From Sva-07 sp963743825 (lineage in GTDB: Bacteria; Actinomycetota; Acidimicrobiia; Acidimicrobiales; Ilumatobacteraceae), in assembly GCA_963743825.1 (NCBI GenBank), contig CAVURC010000010.1, positions 62,001 to 126,000 on the forward strand: a DNA stretch of 64,000 nucleotides, read 5' to 3'. Position 1 is the first letter of the stretch. Each line of letters begins with the position of its first letter. This document shows positions 37,252-46,307 of this stretch, one piece after another. The translations under genes and the position numbers were made by a program. The notes under the pieces are model-generated. The model did no database searches. It was not told the DNA's origin and saw nothing but the letters and a program-made list of their open reading frames with translations.

Positions 37252-37292
37252 GTCGGCGGGCGAGCCTAGCTGTCAATCCGACGGCGCACCCG

Positions 37293-38399
37293 TCAACTCC
37301 ACACATCCAGGATGGAACGGCGCAGCTGATCGAAGGTGCCGGCGGCGATCGAGGTGCGCATCCGGGCCATCAGATCGATGGTCCAGGCGACGTTGTGGAT
37401 GGACAGCAGGCGTGCTGCGGTCGGCTCGCCCACCTGCAGCAGGTGGCGGATGTAGCCGCGGCTGTGGCGGGCGCACACCTCGCAGCGGCAGTCGAGGTCG
37501 AGCGGTTCGTCGAGTCGGCCGAGTTCGGCGTTGCGGGCCGCCTTGGCCTGGAAACGTCCGGTCGAGGTGAGCGCCGTGCCGTGACGGCCGAGCCGGGTCT
37601 GCATCACGCAGTCGAACTGGTCGACACCGAGCGCCACGGCCTCGACGAGCGATGCCGGGTCGCCGACACCCATCAGGTATCGCGGGCGGTCCGTCGGGAG
37701 GTGCTCGAGTGCAGCCGCAAGCGCCGGAAGCATCTCGGCGCGCGTCTCCCCCACCGACAGCCCGCCGATGCCGTAGCCGTCGAAGCCGATCTCGACGATC
37801 TGTTGGGCACTCTCGCGCCGCATCGTGTCGCTGATGCCACCCTGAACGATGCCGAAGAGCGCCTGGTCGGGTCTCGTGTGTGCAGCCTTGGCGCGTGCTG
37901 CCCACGCAGTGGTGCGCTCGACCGCCAGCCGGATCACGTCCGGCGGGCTCGGCAGCGGTGGGCAGACGTCGAGCACCATCTGGATGTCGGCACCGAGCCG
38001 CTGCTGCACGTCGACGGCGATCTCCGGCGTGAAGCGGTGCGACGAACCGTCGTAGATGCTCTTGAAGGTCACACCGTCGTCGTCGATCTTCGGGTCGAGC
38101 GAGAACACCTGGAAGCCACCCGAGTCGGTGAGCGTGAGGCCATCCCAGCCGGCGAATCGACCCAGCCCCCCGAACCGTTCGACCAGCTCGGCGCCGGGCC
38201 GCAACATGAGGTGATAGGTGTTGCCCAACACGATCTGCGCGCCGACGCTCTCGTAATCGGCCGCGCTCAGGTACTTGATCGCTCCACGGGTGCCGACCGG
38301 CATGAAGAGCGGCGTGGTGTAGCTGCCATGTGCCGTGACCGCCGTGCCCGAGCGTGCAGCGCCGTCGGTGGCCTCGACCTGGAACTCGACCGGATGCAT
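37293..38399 (-). CDS. tgt: Queuine tRNA-ribosyltransferase
   Basis: The 368-residue enzyme has TDSGGFQVFSL, GIVQGGI, GGLSVGE, the nucleophilic Asp region GVDQFDCVM and the zinc ligands CRCEVC with a downstream His. It exchanges guanine 34 for a queuosine precursor in tRNAs. The usual Asp-Glu-Cys of the active-site loop reads LDVCPP here, so the Glu after the catalytic Asp is Val. ATG 38399. It would work with QueA encoded downstream of ruvB. Confidence 0.93.
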   Translation of the reverse strand: MHPVEFQVEATDGAARSGTAVTAHGSYTTPLFMPVGTRGAIKYLSAADYESVGAQIVLGNTYHLMLRPGAELVERFGGLGRFAGWDGLTLTDSGGFQVFSLDPKIDDDGVTFKSIYDGSSHRFTPEIAVDVQQRLGADIQMVLDVCPPLPSPPDVIRLAVERTTAWAARAKAAHTRPDQALFGIVQGGISDTMRRESAQQIVEIGFDGYGIGGLSVGETRAEMLPALAAALEHLPTDRPRYLMGVGDPASLVEAVALGVDQFDCVMQTRLGRHGTALTSTGRFQAKAARNAELGRLDEPLDLDCRCEVCARHSRGYIRHLLQVGEPTAARLLSIHNVAWTIDLMARMRTSIAAGTFDQLRRSILDVWS

Positions 38400-38419
38400 C
38401 CCGACGACGGTATCGCCGC

Positions 38420-39183
38420 TCAGGCGGCGTGCGTCGGCTGGGTGGTCCGGTGTTGTGGATGGTGCCGTCGGGGAGTCGCAGGGTGAGTTGCCGGTTGGGT
38501 CCGAGTTCGATGACCCAGCCGTCGTGATGGATTCTGGCGTGATGTTTCGTACAGACCGGGATCAGTTGTCGAGATCGTGCCGCCGCGTCGCACCAGATGA
38601 TGTGATGCAGTTTGCAAGTCGTAGCAGTGCAGCCGGGATCGCAGCCACGGTACGCGTACGCTCGCGTTGCGCCCGGTTCGCCAGTCGTGTGCTGCGACCC
38701 AGGTTCAACTCTCCCGGGGCATGCAACACCACCCCGTTACGCACCACCACCGCGTGAACGTCGGCGGTACCGGCGAGATCGGCGAGCACCCGGCCAGGGA
38801 TCTCCACAGGGATCGGCCACTCGGCGATCGGGCCGGGCCCATCGGTGGCAGGGTCGGTGTCGGCGTCGACGACCACCACGAACTCGGCCCGTCCCGCCCG
38901 GCCGACGCCGGCGGTACCTTCGATCAACGCCATCAACGCATGCCCGGCAAGGAACTTCTGTTTCTCGAACGGATCGTCGGGCAGCCCTCCGGAACCGTCT
39001 GAGCGAACATCGCCTCGATCGTCGCAGCGAGTTTCGCGTCGAGACGCACCCCGCAGACCGGATCGAACAGTCCGCGCAGGTTCCACATCCCGTCGACGTC
39101 GACCCATGTCGACACGCGAACGTTGCGGCGTTCACGGGCGAGACGATCGCAGCCGTCATCGGCCTGGATCCGTTTCACCACCG
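38420..39183 (-). pseudogene. DUF222/HNH endonuclease remnant, 5'-truncated and frame-broken
   Basis: Reading the minus strand from about 39183, one frame gives the DUF222 piece RVSTWVDVDGMWNLRGLFDP. A second frame gives FLAGHALMALIEGTAGVG and EFVVVVDADTDP. A third gives the HNH core CKLHHIIWCDAAARSRQLIPVC followed by KHHARIHHDGW. At least two frame changes occur, and the N-terminal half of a normal DUF222-HNH protein is absent. Its 5' end runs directly into the queA 3' end. This family (the 13E12-type proteins of mycobacteria) is often multicopy. The exact 3' end, 38420 or beyond, is uncertain. Confidence 0.75.
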
Positions 39184-40157
39184 AACGACAAGAAGCGGTA
39201 GTCGTGGGCCAACGCGTGGTCGTAGAGCGCCCGCCACCGCGGGCCGATGAACGCGTCGATCATCATCAGCAACGTGGTCTTCGGAAGGTGGAAGTTCGTC
39301 ATCATCACATCGACGAGTTGCCAGTCGAAACCGCGGTGGATGAACAGGTCGGTGCGTCCCGAGAGTTCGCCCGAACGTGCCGCCGATTCGAGCGCCCGCA
39401 CCGCCGTGGTGCCGACGGAGACGACCCGATCAGCGGCCCGACAGGCGGCCATCGTGTCGGGCGAGACCCGATAGCGCTCGGTGTGCATCGGGTGATCGAG
39501 CGGGTTCTCCGTGCTGATCGGCTGGAACGTGTCGAGACCGACAACCAACTCGACTGTCGCCGTGCGCACGCCGGCAACGGCCAGCCGTTCGAACAACTCC
39601 GGGGTGAAGTGCAGGCCGGCGGTGGGCGCAGCTGCAGACCCGGGCTCACGAGCGAACACCGTCTGGTAGCGATCCGGATCGGTCAGGCGCTCGCCGATGT
39701 ACGGAGGCAGCGGCATCTCGCCGTGGCGGTCCAGGAGCACGACAGGATCGTCATCCCCCACGAGCTCGACCCAGAACGTGTCGCCGGCCGGCGTGCGCTC
39801 ACCGACGCGCACCACCGGCATCTCGCCCGCGTACAGCAGCTCACCGACACGCATCTTGCCGCCGGGGCGCACCAGGGCGTCCCATGTCCGCCGGGCGGCA
39901 TCCCACGGCTCGAGCAACAGCACCTCGGCCGCTCCCCCGGTCGCACGGTGCAGCCGAAGCCGAGCCGGAATCACCCTGGTCTCGTTGAGCACGAGCACGT
40001 CGCCCTCGCGCAGCAGGTCGGGCAGGTCGTGGACGTGGCGGTGCTCGGGTTCCGCGCTCCCACGATCCACGAGCAGCCGGGCGGCATCACGCGGCTCGAT
40101 CGGCGTCTGCGCGATCCGGTCGTCCGCCAGCTCGTAGTCGAAGTCCGAAATCCGCAC
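39156..40157 (-). CDS. queA: S-adenosylmethionine:tRNA ribosyltransferase-isomerase
   Basis: The protein of about 333 residues begins RISDFDYELADDRIAQTPIEPRD and has LNETRVIPARL, GLHFTPELFERL, VGLDTFQPI and the late NFHLPKTTLLMMIDAF, all QueA signatures. It adds the ribosyl moiety of SAM to preQ1 in tRNA on the way to queuosine. The normal C-terminus reads YRF(L/F)SFGDAML; here YRFLSFG is followed by GETDPGR, encoded by the start of the HNH remnant. GTG at 40157 is chosen from the conserved N-terminus and a TAGCCT box seven bases upstream. Confidence 0.92.
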   Translation of the reverse strand: MRISDFDYELADDRIAQTPIEPRDAARLLVDRGSAEPEHRHVHDLPDLLREGDVLVLNETRVIPARLRLHRATGGAAEVLLLEPWDAARRTWDALVRPGGKMRVGELLYAGEMPVVRVGERTPAGDTFWVELVGDDDPVVLLDRHGEMPLPPYIGERLTDPDRYQTVFAREPGSAAAPTAGLHFTPELFERLAVAGVRTATVELVVGLDTFQPISTENPLDHPMHTERYRVSPDTMAACRAADRVVSVGTTAVRALESAARSGELSGRTDLFIHRGFDWQLVDVMMTNFHLPKTTLLMMIDAFIGPRWRALYDHALAHDYRFLSFGGETDPGR

Positions 40158-40164
40158 CTGCAGC

Positions 40165-40170
40165 AGGCTA
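40165..40170 (-). promoter_or_regulatory. -10 box (TAGCCT) of queA
   Basis: The box ends seven bases before GTG 40157 and touches the palindrome upstream. Spacing fits a leaderless start. Confidence 0.4.
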
Positions 40171-40202
40171 ATGAGACGCGGGGTCCGACCCCGCGTCTCA
40201 TT
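40170..40202. terminator. Perfect palindrome at the ruvB stop (16-base arms)
   Basis: Arms 40170-40185 and 40187-40202 are exact reverse complements around one base. The arm reads AATGAGACGCGGGGTC. It overlaps the last base of the ruvB stop codon and precedes the queA promoter, so it could end ruvCAB transcription. No T-tract is present. The sequence differs from the three-copy palindrome family but holds the same position at a stop codon. Confidence 0.55.
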
Positions 40203-41258
40203 CAATCGAAGAGGCTGGCGCCCGATGAGCGGCGGGGTGCGGTGAGGCCGAGGTGCTCGTAGGCGGCATCGAGTACCACTCGACCGCGGGGGGTGCGGGC
40301 GATCATGCCCTGCGTGATCAGGAACGGCTCGTACACGTCCTCGACCGTTTCCGGTTGCTCACCCACGCTGATCGCCACGGTCGAGAGCCCGACCGGGCCA
40401 CCGTTGAACGTGGTGCACAGCGCCGTGAGGATCGCCCGGTCGACCTTGTCGAGGCCCCGGTCGTCGACGCCGAACAATGCGAGCCCTGCCCGAGCCACAT
40501 CCGCATCGATCGTGCCGTCGGCGCGAACCTCGGCGAAGTCGCGCACGCGCCGCAGGAGCCGGTTCGCGATACGCGGCGTACCACGCGACCGCCGGGCGAT
40601 TTCCCACGCGCCGTCGCGGTCGATCGTGACGGCGAGGATCCGCGCTGCCCGTTCGACGATCGCCTGCAATTCCTCGGCGTCGTAGTAGTCGAGGCGGGCC
40701 ACGAGCCCGAACCTGTCACGGAGGGGGCCGGTGATCATTCCGGTGCGAGTGGTCGCGCCCACGAGCGTGAACGGCGGCATCGTCAGCCGGATGCTCGACG
40801 CCGCCGGACCCTTGCCGACCACGATGTCGAGCTGGAAGTCCTCCATTGCCGGGTACAGGATCTCCTCGACGGCGCGTGACAGCCGGTGGATCTCGTCGAT
40901 GAACAACACGTCGCCGTCTTCGAGTTTCGTGAGAATCGCGGCGAGGTCGCCGGCCCGTTCGAGTGCCGGCCCGGACGTGACGTGGAGGTGCACGCCCATC
41001 TCGGTGGCGACGATGCCCGCCAGCGTGGTCTTGCCGAGCCCAGGAGGCCCGGCGAACAGCAGATGGTCGACGGGCTGCTCGCGTCGACGGGCCGCCTCCA
41101 GACACGATGCGCAGGTGCTCCTTGAGCTCGCGCTGGCCGACGAACTCGTCGAGCGCCCGCGGCCGAAGCCCGGCTTCGAGTTCGATCTCGGCTGCCACCA
41201 GGTCGTCGGCGGCGTCGCCGATGCCTGGATCGAGGAATTCGTCACGCACGTCGTGCAC
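40202..41258 (-). CDS. ruvB: Holliday junction helicase RuvB (reading frame broken once)
   Basis: The N-terminal part (GTG 41258) contains GLRPRALDEFVGQRELKEHL. After the break it has Walker A FAGPPGLGKTTLA, Walker B VLFIDEIHRLS, GATTRTGMI, RSRGTPRIANRLLRR and FLITQGMIARTPRGR. The frame changes near 41098-41100: dropping one base joins HLRIV to LEAARRREQP. The joined protein has about 351 residues. RuvB is the AAA+ motor that drives branch migration with RuvA. The start overlaps the end of ruvA by 17 bases. Confidence 0.93.
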
Positions 41259-41829
41259 CCAACGTCTTCAGCGCATCACGCAGCAGCGTTGCCGAGTCGG
41301 AATCGGACGGGAGCTCACGCAGCACGTCACGAATCTCGTCGGTGCCGTAGCCGAGACCGGCCAGCGCGTCTCGGACATCGGCCACCGCGGATGCCGACCC
41401 CGACGTGCCGGCACCGTCGAGCATCGGCACCGACAACCGGTCGCGCAGCTCGACGATGAGCCGCTCGGCGGTCTTCTTGCCGATACCGGGAACGAGTGTG
41501 AGCGCTGCGATGTCGTTGTTGGCGACCACATCGAAGAGTGCGGCGGGTGGATGCGTGGCGAGGATCGCCATGGCCAGAGCCGGGCCGATGCCGTTGGTCT
41601 TGATCAAGACCTGGAACGTCTGGCGGTCGTCACGCGACGTGAACCCGAACAGCGTCTGGGCGTCCTCGCGGATGTGGTGATGCACGTACAGGAACACCGG
41701 CGTCCCCGGCTCCAACTCGGCCAACACACGTGTCGACACCGCCACGAGGTATCCGACACCACCCACCTCGAGCAGCACGGTGCCATCGAGATTGCGTTCG
41801 AGCACCGACCCGCGCAGCGACCCGATCAT
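41242..41829 (-). CDS. ruvA: Holliday junction DNA-binding protein RuvA
   Basis: The 195-residue protein begins MIGSLRGSVLERNLDG and has the OB-fold region EVGGVGYLVAVS, helix-hairpin-helix motifs in LIKTNGIGPALAMAIL and LTLVPGIGKKTAERLI, and the C-terminal domain that binds RuvB. ATG 41829 overlaps the ruvC stop by four bases. Confidence 0.95.
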   Translation of the reverse strand: MIGSLRGSVLERNLDGTVLLEVGGVGYLVAVSTRVLAELEPGTPVFLYVHHHIREDAQTLFGFTSRDDRQTFQVLIKTNGIGPALAMAILATHPPAALFDVVANNDIAALTLVPGIGKKTAERLIVELRDRLSVPMLDGAGTSGSASAVADVRDALAGLGYGTDEIRDVLRELPSDSDSATLLRDALKTLGARRA

Positions 41830-42419
41830 GCGCTGCGCTCACGTGAGGCCGGGTTCGACCGGGCACTGTGTGACGTCTGGGAGGCACGCGCGCGAGGCGA
41901 GAGCACCGGCGACATCGCCAGGTGGCACAGCGCCAGCGCGGCGGCGTCGGCAGCATCGGCCGACTTCGGCATCGTGGCGAGGCCGAGCCGGGCCTGCACC
42001 ATCTTCTGGACCTGCTCCTTGTTCGCCCCGCCCCACCCGGCCACGGCGTCCTTCACCTGGTTGGGCGTGTACTGGATGACCTCACAGCCGGCGAGCGCCG
42101 CCTCGGCGAGCGCAAGCCCGCTCGCCTGTCCGACGCTCATCGCCGTACGAACGTTGACCTGGAAGAACACCTGCTCGACCGCCACCACGTCGGGGGCGAA
42201 CTCGCCGATCAGTGCCGTGAACTCCGTTCGCAGTGCTGCGAGCCGCTGCGGGAGTGGGTCGGTCGGCGGTGTCGTGATGACCCCCATCGAGATCGCGACC
42301 GCCCGCGTCGGCCCACGACCGTCGACGACGGCGTAGCCGCATCGGGTGAGACCGGGGTCGATTCCCAGCACCCGGCAGGTCGATCTCGACGACCGGGATT
42401 CAACGGAATTGGCGAACAC
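41826..42419 (-). CDS. ruvC: Holliday junction resolvase RuvC
   Basis: The 197-residue nuclease has the catalytic acidic residues in LGIDPGLTRCG, VAVEQVFFQ and KSADAADAAALALCH (final Asp). It cuts Holliday junctions produced during recombination. GTG 42419 is taken as the start because a TAGTCT box lies eight bases upstream; GTG 42371, directly before LGIDPG, is an alternative. The C-terminal 30 residues are Ser/Arg-rich and unconserved. Confidence 0.93.
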   Translation of the reverse strand: MFANSVESRSSRSTCRVLGIDPGLTRCGYAVVDGRGPTRAVAISMGVITTPPTDPLPQRLAALRTEFTALIGEFAPDVVAVEQVFFQVNVRTAMSVGQASGLALAEAALAGCEVIQYTPNQVKDAVAGWGGANKEQVQKMVQARLGLATMPKSADAADAAALALCHLAMSPVLSPRARASQTSHSARSNPASRERSA

Positions 42420-42427
42420 AGGTTCGA

Positions 42428-42433
42428 AGACTA
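42428..42433 (-). promoter_or_regulatory. -10 box (TAGTCT) of the ruvCAB operon
   Basis: The box ends eight bases before GTG 42419. Spacing matches the other putative leaderless promoters in the window. Confidence 0.4.
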
Positions 42434-42447
42434 GTGCGCCGACCGCA

Positions 42448-42903
42448 TCAACTGGTGATCTTCTCCAACTCGGCGATCAGTTCCTTCACCGGCCTGAACG
42501 TGAGCCCGGCAATGGCGCGGTGGGCGTAACGCACCACCCCGTCGGCGTCGATGATGAACACGCTTCGTCGCGGGAACCCGATCGGGCCGAGTGTGCCGTA
42601 GAGGCCGGCGACTGCCTTGTCGGTGTCGGCCAGCAGCGGGAAGTCGAAGCCGTGCTTGCCGGCAAACGCATCGTGGCTCGACACGTCCTGCGCGGAGATG
42701 CCGATCACCTGGGCGTTCATCTCGCTGAACTGGTCGAGATCGTCGTTGTAGGTGTTGAGCTGTTTGGTACACACCGGCGTGTCGTCGCCGGGATAGAAGA
42801 CCAGCACGACGGGTTGCCCGCTGAACTCCGCCAACGTGTACTCACGCCCACCGGTGCCGGGAAGCGTGAACGCCGGCGCAGTGTCGCCGACCCCGACGCT
42901 CAT
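42448..42903 (-). CDS. Thioredoxin-fold peroxiredoxin (BCP/AhpE type)
   Basis: The 151-residue protein has the peroxidatic Cys in FYPGDDTPVCTKQ (about residue 45), GISAQDVSSHDAF, and the later Arg-containing RRSVFIIDADG. No second conserved Cys is close by, so it is a one-Cys or partner-dependent enzyme that reduces peroxides with thioredoxin or mycothiol. ATG 42903 overlaps the yebC stop by four bases. Confidence 0.87.
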   Translation of the reverse strand: MSVGVGDTAPAFTLPGTGGREYTLAEFSGQPVVLVFYPGDDTPVCTKQLNTYNDDLDQFSEMNAQVIGISAQDVSSHDAFAGKHGFDFPLLADTDKAVAGLYGTLGPIGFPRRSVFIIDADGVVRYAHRAIAGLTFRPVKELIAELEKITS

Positions 42904-43649
42904 GAGGCGGCCACTTCCATCAGTTCGTCAGTCATGTCGAAGTTCGAGAACACGTCCTGAACGTCGTCGTTGTCCTCGAGCGCGTCGAGGATGCGCAGGA
43001 TCGCCTTGGCATCGGCGGTGTCGGTCACCGGCACGAGGTTCTCGGCCACCATCGGCGAATCCGCAGAGATGACCTCGATGCCGGTCTCGTCGATTGCTGC
43101 CTTCACGTCGTACACGATCGACGGATCGGTCATCACACGAAAGGCGCCATCGCTCTCGGCGATCACGTCGTCGGCACCGGCGTCGATCGCCGCCATCATG
43201 ATCGTGTCCTCATCGACACCATCGGCCGTGAGGATCACCCCCCGTCGATGGAACTGCCAGCCGACGGCGCCCGGCTCGGCCATCGAGCCGCCGAGCTTGG
43301 AGAAGATGTTGCGGATCTCGGCGCCGGTGCGGTTGCGGTTGTCGGTGAGCACGTCGATCATCAGGGCGACGCCGCCCGGCGCATACCCCTCGTACATGAT
43401 GCTCTCGTACGTGCCACCGTCATCGGCGCCGGTGCCCCGCTTGATGGCTCGGTCGATGGCGTCGTTGGTCATCCGGCCCGCCTTGGCCTTCTGCACTGCC
43501 GTGCGAAGGGTGGGGTTGGTGTCGACGTCGCCGCCGCTCTTGGCGGCCACCTCGATCTGGCGGGCCAGCTTGGCGAACAGCTTGCCGCGCGCCTTGTCGG
43601 CAGCGCCCTTCTTGTGTTTGATCGTTGCCCATTTGGAGTGGCCGGACAT
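42900..43649 (-). CDS. yebC: YebC/PmpR family protein
   Basis: The 249-residue protein begins SGHSKWATIKHKKGAAD and contains AIKRGTGADDGG and YEGYAPGGVALMID, which are diagnostic. Family members have been described as DNA-binding regulators and more recently as ribosome-associated factors for difficult peptide motifs. It stands next to the pdx genes and the ruv operon, as in M. tuberculosis (Rv2603c). Confidence 0.95.
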   Translation of the reverse strand: MSGHSKWATIKHKKGAADKARGKLFAKLARQIEVAAKSGGDVDTNPTLRTAVQKAKAGRMTNDAIDRAIKRGTGADDGGTYESIMYEGYAPGGVALMIDVLTDNRNRTGAEIRNIFSKLGGSMAEPGAVGWQFHRRGVILTADGVDEDTIMMAAIDAGADDVIAESDGAFRVMTDPSIVYDVKAAIDETGIEVISADSPMVAENLVPVTDTADAKAILRILDALEDNDDVQDVFSNFDMTDELMEVAAS

Positions 43650-43669
43650 CTCGACTCTTTCAGATCACG

Positions 43670-44290
43670 TCAGTTGGCCGACGACAGGTGCTCGACGAAC
43701 AGTTCGTGCAACCGGGTGTCATCGGTGAGTTCAGGATGGAACGCCGCCACGGTACAACGTCCGCCTCGTACGAGAACAGGCACGCCGTCGTGGCGGGCAA
43801 GTATCTCGACATCGGCACCGACCCGTTCGACCAGGGGCGCACGGATGAACACCGCATGGAACACCGAATCGAGACCGCCGACATCGAGGTCGGCCTCGAA
43901 GCTGTCGAGCTGGCGGCCATAGCCGTTGCGGCGCACCGTGATGTCGATCAGGTCGAATCCACGCTGATCAGGACGGGCGTCGAGCACATCGGTCGCGCAC
44001 AGGATCATCCCGGCGCACGTCCCGAACACGGGCATCCCGTCGGCCAGGCGACCCTTCAGGACGTCGAACAGCCCGCTCGTCGTGAGCAGCCGCGACATCG
44101 TGGTGCTCTCGCCCCCGGGCAGGATCAATGCGTCGACCGTGTCGAGTTCGCGTGGGGTACGAATCAGAGGCGCACGTACGCCGAGGTGATGCAGTCGTTG
44201 CTGATGGACCTCGAACGCACCCTGCAGCGCCAGGACACCGACGATCGGCCCGGACCCGCCGTGCTTGTTGTCACCAGCCCCGTTCGGCAT
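43670..44290 (-). CDS. pdxT: Pyridoxal 5'-phosphate synthase glutaminase subunit PdxT
   Basis: The protein of about 206 residues has GVLALQGAFEVHQQ, LILPGGESTTMSRLL, the nucleophile Cys in VFGTCAGMIL and the His-Glu pair in AAFHPELTDDTRL. It releases ammonia from glutamine for PdxS. ATG 44290 overlaps the end of pdxS by 20 bases. Confidence 0.95.
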   Translation of the reverse strand: MPNGAGDNKHGGSGPIVGVLALQGAFEVHQQRLHHLGVRAPLIRTPRELDTVDALILPGGESTTMSRLLTTSGLFDVLKGRLADGMPVFGTCAGMILCATDVLDARPDQRGFDLIDITVRRNGYGRQLDSFEADLDVGGLDSVFHAVFIRAPLVERVGADVEILARHDGVPVLVRGGRCTVAAFHPELTDDTRLHELFVEHLSSAN

Positions 44291-45158
44291 AGCGCTCGTT
44301 GATCTCATCCATTCCGATGCCGGTCATCGGCGCACCGAGCCCGCGACTGACCTTCGCCAGGATCGCGGCGTCGTTGAAGTGGGTGGTCGCCTCGACGATC
44401 GCCTTGGCACGCGGTGACGGATCCTCCGACTTGAAGATTCCCGAGCCGACGAACACCGCTTCGGCGCCCAACTGCATCGCAAGGGCTGCATCGGCCGGCG
44501 TGGCGAGGCCGCCGGCGCAGAACAGCGGCACCTGGAGCTTGCCGGTCTCGGCGATCTCCTGGACCAACGGCAACGGCGCCTGGAGGCGCTTGGCCCACTC
44601 GAAGAGTTCGGCCTGGTCGGCTTGCGTGATCTTCCTGATGTCACCGATGATCGAGCGCAGGTGACGCACGGCCTCGACCACGTTGCCGGTGCCCGCCTCA
44701 CCCTTCGAGCGGATCATGGCCGCACCCTCGGAGATGCGTCGCAACGCCTCACCCAGGTTGGTGGCACCGCAGACGAACGGCACGTCGAAGGCGAACTTGT
44801 CGATGTGGTGGGCTTCGTCGGCCGGGGTGAGCACTTCGGACTCGTCGATGAAGTCGACGCCGAGCGACTGCAGGATCTGGGCTTCGACGAAGTGTCCGAT
44901 GCGGACCTTGGCCATCACCGGAATCGACACCGCGGCCTGGATGCCATCGATCATCTCCGGGTCGCTCATCCGCGCCACGCCGCCATCGCGGCGGATGTCG
45001 GCCGGGACCCGCTCGAGCGCCATGACGGCCACGGCGCCGGCATCCTCTGCCACCTTGGCCTGATCCGGGGTGACGACGTCCATGATGACGCCACCCTTCA
45101 TCATCTCGGCGAGGCCCCGCTTGACGGGGAAGGTTCCGGTGCTGCGACTCTCGGTCAT
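44271..45158 (-). CDS. pdxS: Pyridoxal 5'-phosphate synthase lyase subunit PdxS
   Basis: The 295-residue TIM-barrel protein has VKRGLAEMMKGGVIMDVV, the Schiff-base Lys region in IPVMAKVRIGHFVEAQ, DFIDESEVLTPAD, RSKGEAGTGNVVEAVRH and LGAEAVFVGSGIFKS. It builds PLP from ribose-5-phosphate, glyceraldehyde-3-phosphate and ammonia. ATG 45158 is fixed by a TACGAT box seven bases upstream and the conserved start. The same frame is open into the upstream lipoprotein gene only by chance. Confidence 0.97.
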   Translation of the reverse strand: MTESRSTGTFPVKRGLAEMMKGGVIMDVVTPDQAKVAEDAGAVAVMALERVPADIRRDGGVARMSDPEMIDGIQAAVSIPVMAKVRIGHFVEAQILQSLGVDFIDESEVLTPADEAHHIDKFAFDVPFVCGATNLGEALRRISEGAAMIRSKGEAGTGNVVEAVRHLRSIIGDIRKITQADQAELFEWAKRLQAPLPLVQEIAETGKLQVPLFCAGGLATPADAALAMQLGAEAVFVGSGIFKSEDPSPRAKAIVEATTHFNDAAILAKVSRGLGAPMTGIGMDEINERYAERGW

Positions 45159-45165
45159 CCCGCAC

Positions 45166-45171
45166 ATCGTA
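45166..45171 (-). promoter_or_regulatory. -10 box (TACGAT) of pdxS-pdxT
   Basis: The box ends seven bases before ATG 45158, and no ribosome binding site is seen between them. A leaderless start is likely. Confidence 0.5.
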
Positions 45172-45202
45172 CTTTCGTCGGGCCGATTCCCGCTGTGCTG
45201 GA

Positions 45203-46307
45203 TCAGGGTGCGGGTGGTGCTGCTTCCAACACCTGGACGCCACCGGCGTCGACATCGACGATGTCGGCGAGTTCGATCCAGGTGTTGCCGGGCTGGAGTT
45301 CCATCAGTTCGCCCTCGGGGGTCAGGAACGCGATCGGATAGAAGCCGATCTCGCGCTTCCACGTGCCCTGGCGGACCTGTCCGTCGGTGAACATCCAGAT
45401 CGGGCCCTTCACCGATCGTCTGCGCTTCCGGACTGTTGCGATCGACGACGCTGCGGTCGTACTGCACACCCATGATCACGACGTTCGTGGCGCCGATCCG
45501 TCCGAAGGTCTTGTCGTCGTGAGCACGGCCGCGCTGCGAACGCTCGAACTTCGACACGTCCGGGTTCCACGTCCATTCGATGTTCTCGCTGCCGACGCGC
45601 ACCTTCACGCCCGTTGTCGGGGCGCCGTCGACGGCTTCGCCGTCATCGAGGTACTGGAACTGTTGTGGTGGCGGCCCCGGCTGCTCGGGCGGGGTCTGGA
45701 ACCAGATGTTGTCGGTACTGGTGTAGAGATTGTGCGGGGCACTGCCCGGTCCGCGGAAGTAGCCCTTGGCCACGCTGGGGCCCATGTTGATCAGCGTCGA
45801 CTCGTTGATCATGCGCGTGACGCCGGGATTCCCACCACTCCACACGAACAGCGGGCTGTTGAACGACGAGAAGAGGGCGATGTCCTGTGTGCGTCCGGAT
45901 CGGATGGGACCGATCGGGTCGGAACTCTGCGAGTGGAAGACGGCAGCGAAGCGGGTGGTACGACCCTCGACGACTTCTTCGAACACGATGTCGGCAACGG
46001 CGAGCCCGCTGTGGTTCGGCACAGCAGCAGCGTTGTTGTCGATCTTGGCGACGAGCGCCGGGCGTTGCAGGATGTCGTCAGCGCTCTCCAGCGGATCACC
46101 GGTGAGCGGTTGACGGATCGTCAACGGCAGCGTGGTCGACGTCGAGGTCGACGACGATGTGGTGGTCGTCGCCTTGACCGTCGTGGTGGTGGTGGTCGAC
46201 GATGTCGTGGTGACGATGGTGGATTCGGCGGACTCTCCCCCGCCACCGCACGCAGCGGCGATCAGGGCGAGAGCGGCAAGGCCCACGAAGGGTCGGATCA
46301 TTTTCAT
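45203..46307 (-). CDS. DUF3048 (YerB-like) lipoprotein (reading frame broken once)
   Basis: The N-terminus MKMIRPFVGLAALALIAAAC is a lipoprotein signal with Cys at the lipobox, followed by a Thr/Ser-rich linker to about residue 62. The domain then shows ALVAKIDNNAAAVPNHSGL, ADIVFEEVVEGRTTRF and GPIRSGRTQD, diagnostic of DUF3048. The frame changes near 45410: dropping one base joins SPEAQTI to KGPIWMFTDGQVRQG, and the protein ends at 45203 with about 367 residues. It should be anchored outside the cytoplasmic membrane. Function is unknown. ATG 46307 overlaps the htpX stop by one base. Confidence 0.87.

Noticed and set aside
44271..46307. A single 678-residue DUF3048-PdxS fusion
   Set aside because: The fused frame arises from one extra base in the lipoprotein gene. 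PdxS has its own promoter box and start.
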